In this document: positions 6,620 to 8,775 of the stretch, in pieces
Position numbering within the stretch: position 1 is the first letter of the stretch
Layout: every line of letters starts with the position of its first letter
Origin: Burkholderiaceae bacterium
GTDB lineage: Bacteria; Pseudomonadota; Gammaproteobacteria; Burkholderiales; Burkholderiaceae_F
Length of the DNA: 8,775 nucleotides
Reading direction: 5' to 3'
NCBI GenBank assembly: GCA_013813185.1
Contig: JACCSD010000016.1
Span: 1-8,775, forward strand
The notes under the pieces: generated by a model
What the model saw: the letters and a program-made list of their open reading frames with translations, nothing else
The model's database searches: none
What the model was told of the DNA's origin: nothing
Program-made: the position numbers and the translations under genes

Positions 6620-6704
6620 CCATGTTCTCCACTGCCGCGTTGCGTTGCACAAGCCGCTATTCTAGCGTCGCAATTTGCCTTCCCACCTGAATGAGAGTGT
6701 CGCA
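6620..6704. promoter_or_regulatory. Divergent intergenic region between fdxA and the substrate-binding protein gene
   Basis: This 85-bp gap must hold the promoters of both divergent genes. Ribosome-binding sites are clear: on the minus strand GGAG lies 7 nt before the fdxA ATG, and on the plus strand GAGAG (6693-6697) lies 7 nt before ATG at 6705. A near-palindromic CTATTCTAG (6657-6665) could serve as -10 in either direction (TATTCT plus strand, TAGAAT minus strand), but I find no well-spaced -35 for either. The promoter calls are therefore weak. Confidence 0.3.
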
Positions 6705-7925
6705 ATGACGACTCGCCGCCAAGTTGTTGTCGCTTCTGCTGTGGCCGGCGTTGCAGCCGGGCTTCCGCTGGCGACGCGAGCGCAATCTGCGCCGATTCGG
6801 ATCGGCGAGATCAACAGCTACTCGACGATTCCGCAGTTCACGCTGCCGTACCGGATGGGCTGGCAGCTCGCGGTCGAGGAGGCGAACGCCGCCGGTGGAC
6901 TGCTCGGGCGGCGCGTCGAAGTCATCTCGCGCGATGATGCCGGCAAGCCTGAGGATGCCATCCGGCTCGCCACCGAGCTGATGACGAACGAAAAGGTCGC
7001 ACTGATCAGCGGCACGTTCCTGTCGAATGTCGGCCTCGCAGTGGCGGACTTCGCGTTGCGCAACCGGATCGTCTTCGTTGCCGCCGAACCGCTGACCGAC
7101 GCGCTGGTGTGGGAAAAAGGCAATCGCTACACGTTTCGGCTGCGGCCGAGCACCTACATGCAGTCTGCGATGCTGGTCGAAGAGGCGGCGAAGCTTCCGG
7201 CCAAGCGCTGGGCAATCATTGCGCCGAACTATGAGTACGGCCAGTCCGCGGTCGCGAACTTCAAGCAATTGCTGAAGGCCAAGCGCCCCGATGTCGAGTT
7301 CGTCGCCGAACAGTGGCCTGCGCTCGGCAAACTTGAAGCCGCCAGCACGGTGCAGGCGATCATCGCAGCGCGACCGGATGCGGTGTTCAACGTCACGTTC
7401 GGCGCGGATTTGCCGCGGCTGGTGCGCGAAGGCAACCTGCGCGGGCTTTTTCCGCGAGTGCCAGTTGTTAGTTTGCTTTCCGGCGAGCCCGAGTACCTCG
7501 ACGTGTTGAAAGACGAAACGCCGAAAGGCTGGATCGTCACCGGCTATCCATGGGATCAGATTTCGACGCCGGAGCACTCGAAATTCTTCGATGCGTACTC
7601 CAAGCGATACAACGACTACCCGCGGCTGGGTTCGGTCGTCGGTTATGCGACCTTTACTGCGATTTTCGAGGCGATCCGCAAAGCGAAGTCGGTCGATACC
7701 GAAAGGTTGATCACTGCGCTGCGTGGTTTGCAATGGTCGACGCCGTTCGGTCCGGCTCAGTTCCGCGCGGCCGATCATCAGTCGACGATGGGCGCGTACG
7801 TCGGCAAGCTCGATGTACGCGACGGCAAGGGCCTGATGGTCGACTGGCGTTACGCCGATGGCGCGAAATACCTTCCTACGCCAGCGGAGGCAGCCAAGCA
7901 GCGGCCGCTCGAAGCGCAGAAGTAA
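6705..7925 (+). CDS. ABC transporter substrate-binding protein (branched-chain amino acid type, Peripla_BP_6)
   Basis: This 406-residue periplasmic binding protein has a signal peptide with twin arginines: TRRQVVV at 3-9, hydrophobic core to about 22, and ARA|Q cleavage near 26. Tat export is therefore possible, though Sec cannot be ruled out. The mature protein begins IRIGEINSYS and continues with the GWQLAVEEANAAGG and RDDAGKPEDAIRLATEL segments characteristic of Leu/Ile/Val-type receptors. Members bind amino acids, amides, aromatic acids or similar small molecules; the ligand here cannot be read from the sequence. ATG at 6705 is preferred over an upstream in-frame TTG (6675) because GAGAG lies 7 nt before it and the signal peptide then has normal length. 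No permease or ATPase gene lies next to it: the next gene is on the opposite strand. Confidence 0.92.
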   Translation: MTTRRQVVVASAVAGVAAGLPLATRAQSAPIRIGEINSYSTIPQFTLPYRMGWQLAVEEANAAGGLLGRRVEVISRDDAGKPEDAIRLATELMTNEKVALISGTFLSNVGLAVADFALRNRIVFVAAEPLTDALVWEKGNRYTFRLRPSTYMQSAMLVEEAAKLPAKRWAIIAPNYEYGQSAVANFKQLLKAKRPDVEFVAEQWPALGKLEAASTVQAIIAARPDAVFNVTFGADLPRLVREGNLRGLFPRVPVVSLLSGEPEYLDVLKDETPKGWIVTGYPWDQISTPEHSKFFDAYSKRYNDYPRLGSVVGYATFTAIFEAIRKAKSVDTERLITALRGLQWSTPFGPAQFRAADHQSTMGAYVGKLDVRDGKGLMVDWRYADGAKYLPTPAEAAKQRPLEAQK

Positions 7926-8149
7926 AGCTGTCCGATTCGTCTAGCACCGTCGCGCAGCAGCGGCTGGCGCAGCCGCACCGCCTACGGCGTCGGCCACTAA
8001 AGTGGCAACCACTGCGGTACTCGCCAGGCCGGCGAGTACCGCAGAGCCGTCCCGGCGGGACCGACGCCCAGGCAGCGCGGCGCCGCCCGCCGCTTGCGCA
8101 CCGCGACCAAACCGAGCGAAGTCCGCCTGCGCGCTGCGACTAAGAACCG
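7926..8149. other. Hairpin-rich non-coding gap between convergent genes
   Basis: No convincing gene lies in these 224 bp, which separate the 3' ends of the substrate-binding protein gene and lplT. Short Ala/Arg/Pro-rich frames exist on both strands but look like GC-rich chance reading. The stretch holds several inverted repeats: 7960-7976 (7-bp stem), 7993-8006 (6-bp arms), 8001-8013 (5-bp stem, overlapping the previous one), 8012-8044 (14-bp stem) and 8049-8061 (5-bp stem), plus a 10-bp palindrome at 8077-8086. It probably ends transcription from both sides, but no U-tract follows the stems. Confidence 0.5.
8012..8044. terminator. Strong 14-bp perfect hairpin, possible bidirectional terminator
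   Basis: The arms CTGCGGTACTCGCC (8012-8025) and GGCGAGTACCGCAG (8031-8044) pair perfectly around a 5-nt loop, AGGCC. It lies between convergent genes, where a terminator is expected. No T-run follows on either strand, so it does not fit the classical intrinsic terminator; it may instead stall transcription or protect 3' ends. The hairpin is seen directly and its role is inferred. Confidence 0.5.
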
Positions 8150-8775
8150 TCAATGCGAAACTTCGCCGATCAACGCCACCGAATCGAACTGCCGTTGATT
8201 GAATCGATGCCGCAGCAGCACCAGCAGCATCGTTACCGCGACGAAAACGCCGAACAGCAGCATGGTGGTTTGCAGCCGCAGGTCGAGCCAGACCAGGATT
8301 GCATAGAGGCCAAGCATCACCAGGATGCTCAGGTTTTCATTGAAATTCTGGACGGCGATCGAATGCCCGGCCGACAGCAGCACGTAACCGCGGTGCTGCA
8401 GCAGCGCGTTCATCGGCACGACAAAGTAACCTGCCAGCATGCCGATCAACACCAGAATTCCGCACGCGATCAACAGGAAATAACTGGCGTTGATTGTGCC
8501 GAAGCGAAGCCCGCCCTCGGGTGCCATCCCCGGCGAATAGAAAGCGGCACCGGCCACGATCAGGCCCATCGCAATGCCGACCGGCAACACGTCGAGCGCT
8601 TTTTTCAGCGACACGGTGGCAGCCGCATACACCGCGCCTATCGTGATGCCAACGGCAACGACGGCCTGCAAAATTGCCGCACGTGCGAGGTCGAGACCGA
8701 GCACCGTCTCGGCCCACTTTAAAACGATAAATTGCAGCGTTGCTCCAGCGCCCCAAAAGAGCGTCGTCACGGCGA
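8150..8775 (-). CDS. lplT: LplT-like lysophospholipid transporter (MFS), 5' part beyond the window
   Basis: The window holds the C-terminal 207 residues or so of a multi-spanning membrane protein; the frame is open to the right edge. About six hydrophobic helices are visible (approximately residues 2-20, 31-51, 61-78, 95-120, 145-163 and 168-187 of the visible part). The segment PMNALLQHRGYVLLSAGHSIAVQNFNEN, quoted here only in short pieces as NALLQHRG (121-128) and AVQNFNEN (139-146), is the hallmark of LplT. LplT moves lysophospholipids, mainly lysophosphatidylethanolamine, across the inner membrane so that Aas can re-acylate them. No aas gene is visible here. Full-length members have roughly 400-430 residues, so about half is missing. 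The stop is TGA at 8152-8150; the gene converges on the substrate-binding protein gene. Confidence 0.87.
   Translation of the reverse strand, partial: AVTTLFWGAGATLQFIVLKWAETVLGLDLARAAILQAVVAVGITIGAVYAAATVSLKKALDVLPVGIAMGLIVAGAAFYSPGMAPEGGLRFGTINASYFLLIACGILVLIGMLAGYFVVPMNALLQHRGYVLLSAGHSIAVQNFNENLSILVMLGLYAILVWLDLRLQTTMLLFGVFVAVTMLLVLLRHRFNQRQFDSVALIGEVSH

Noticed and set aside
6657..7778. Open frame of 373 codons on the minus strand
   Set aside because: It lies opposite the substrate-binding protein gene, is Arg-rich with no known motif, and would overlap the promoter region of the divergent pair.
7550..8143. Open frame of 197 codons on the plus strand overlapping the end of the binding-protein gene
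   Set aside because: It shares DNA with the well-supported substrate-binding protein in another frame and then runs through the hairpin region with Arg/Pro-rich low-complexity content.
7941..8202. Short Ala/Arg-rich frames on both strands, considered as a degraded histone H1-like tail or small protein
   Set aside because: There is no ribosome-binding site, the Lys-Ala repeats expected of H1-like proteins are absent, and similar Ala-rich reading appears in several frames because of base composition.
8153..8722. Open frame of 189 codons on the plus strand
   Set aside because: It is antisense to the lplT-like gene. The Gln/His/Arg-rich product reflects the reverse complement of hydrophobic membrane codons.
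1..8775. Search for insertion sequences, phage genes, CRISPR repeats, tRNA genes and toxin-antitoxin pairs
   Set aside because: No spaced direct repeats, transposase motifs, tRNA-like cloverleaf or small paired genes of that kind could be recognised by eye; the content looks like core chromosome.

Overview
The window looks like ordinary chromosome of a GC-rich betaproteobacterium, most likely in the order Burkholderiales. This rests on the gene families seen: a Ralstonia/Burkholderia-type intracellular polyhydroxybutyrate (PHB) depolymerase with a cysteine nucleophile, a seven-iron FdxA ferredoxin, an RsxB-like protein joined to endonuclease III, a DUF1841 protein, a MoxR/VWA pair and an LplT-type transporter. 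No tRNA, rRNA, insertion sequence, phage gene or CRISPR array was seen. Coding density is very high, and the species cannot be named from this stretch.

Left part (1-2515, minus strand): a three-gene unit read right to left, made of a MoxR-type AAA+ ATPase, a small GNAT acetyltransferase and a CoxE-like VWA protein cut by the left edge. MoxR ATPases and VWA proteins usually act together as a chaperone-like pair; here the acetyltransferase sits between them with only 5-11 bp of spacing. Diverging from moxR across a 123-bp promoter region are two small exported monohaem cytochromes c (2639-3342, plus strand). They overlap by ATGA and resemble the two halves of a dihaem cytochrome c4.

Centre (3339-6619, minus strand): a tight five-gene run read in the order fdxA, phaZ, rsxB-like, nth, DUF1841. 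Gaps are 25 bp or less, and rsxB and nth overlap by ATGA. Three of the five products are iron-sulfur proteins, one a DNA repair enzyme and one the enzyme that mobilises intracellular PHB. The last gene converges on the second cytochrome gene so closely that the two stop codons overlap.

Right part (6620-8775): diverging from fdxA is a single periplasmic branched-chain-amino-acid-type substrate-binding protein with a twin-arginine-like signal and no transporter genes beside it. A 224-bp non-coding gap rich in hairpins follows. Last comes the 3' half of an lplT-like lysophospholipid transporter on the minus strand, cut by the right edge.

Nothing here is clearly a new biological system. The points most worth a second look are the membrane-anchor-less RsxB translationally coupled to nth, the acetyltransferase inside the MoxR/VWA unit, the paired cytochromes and the hairpin-rich gap at 7926-8149.
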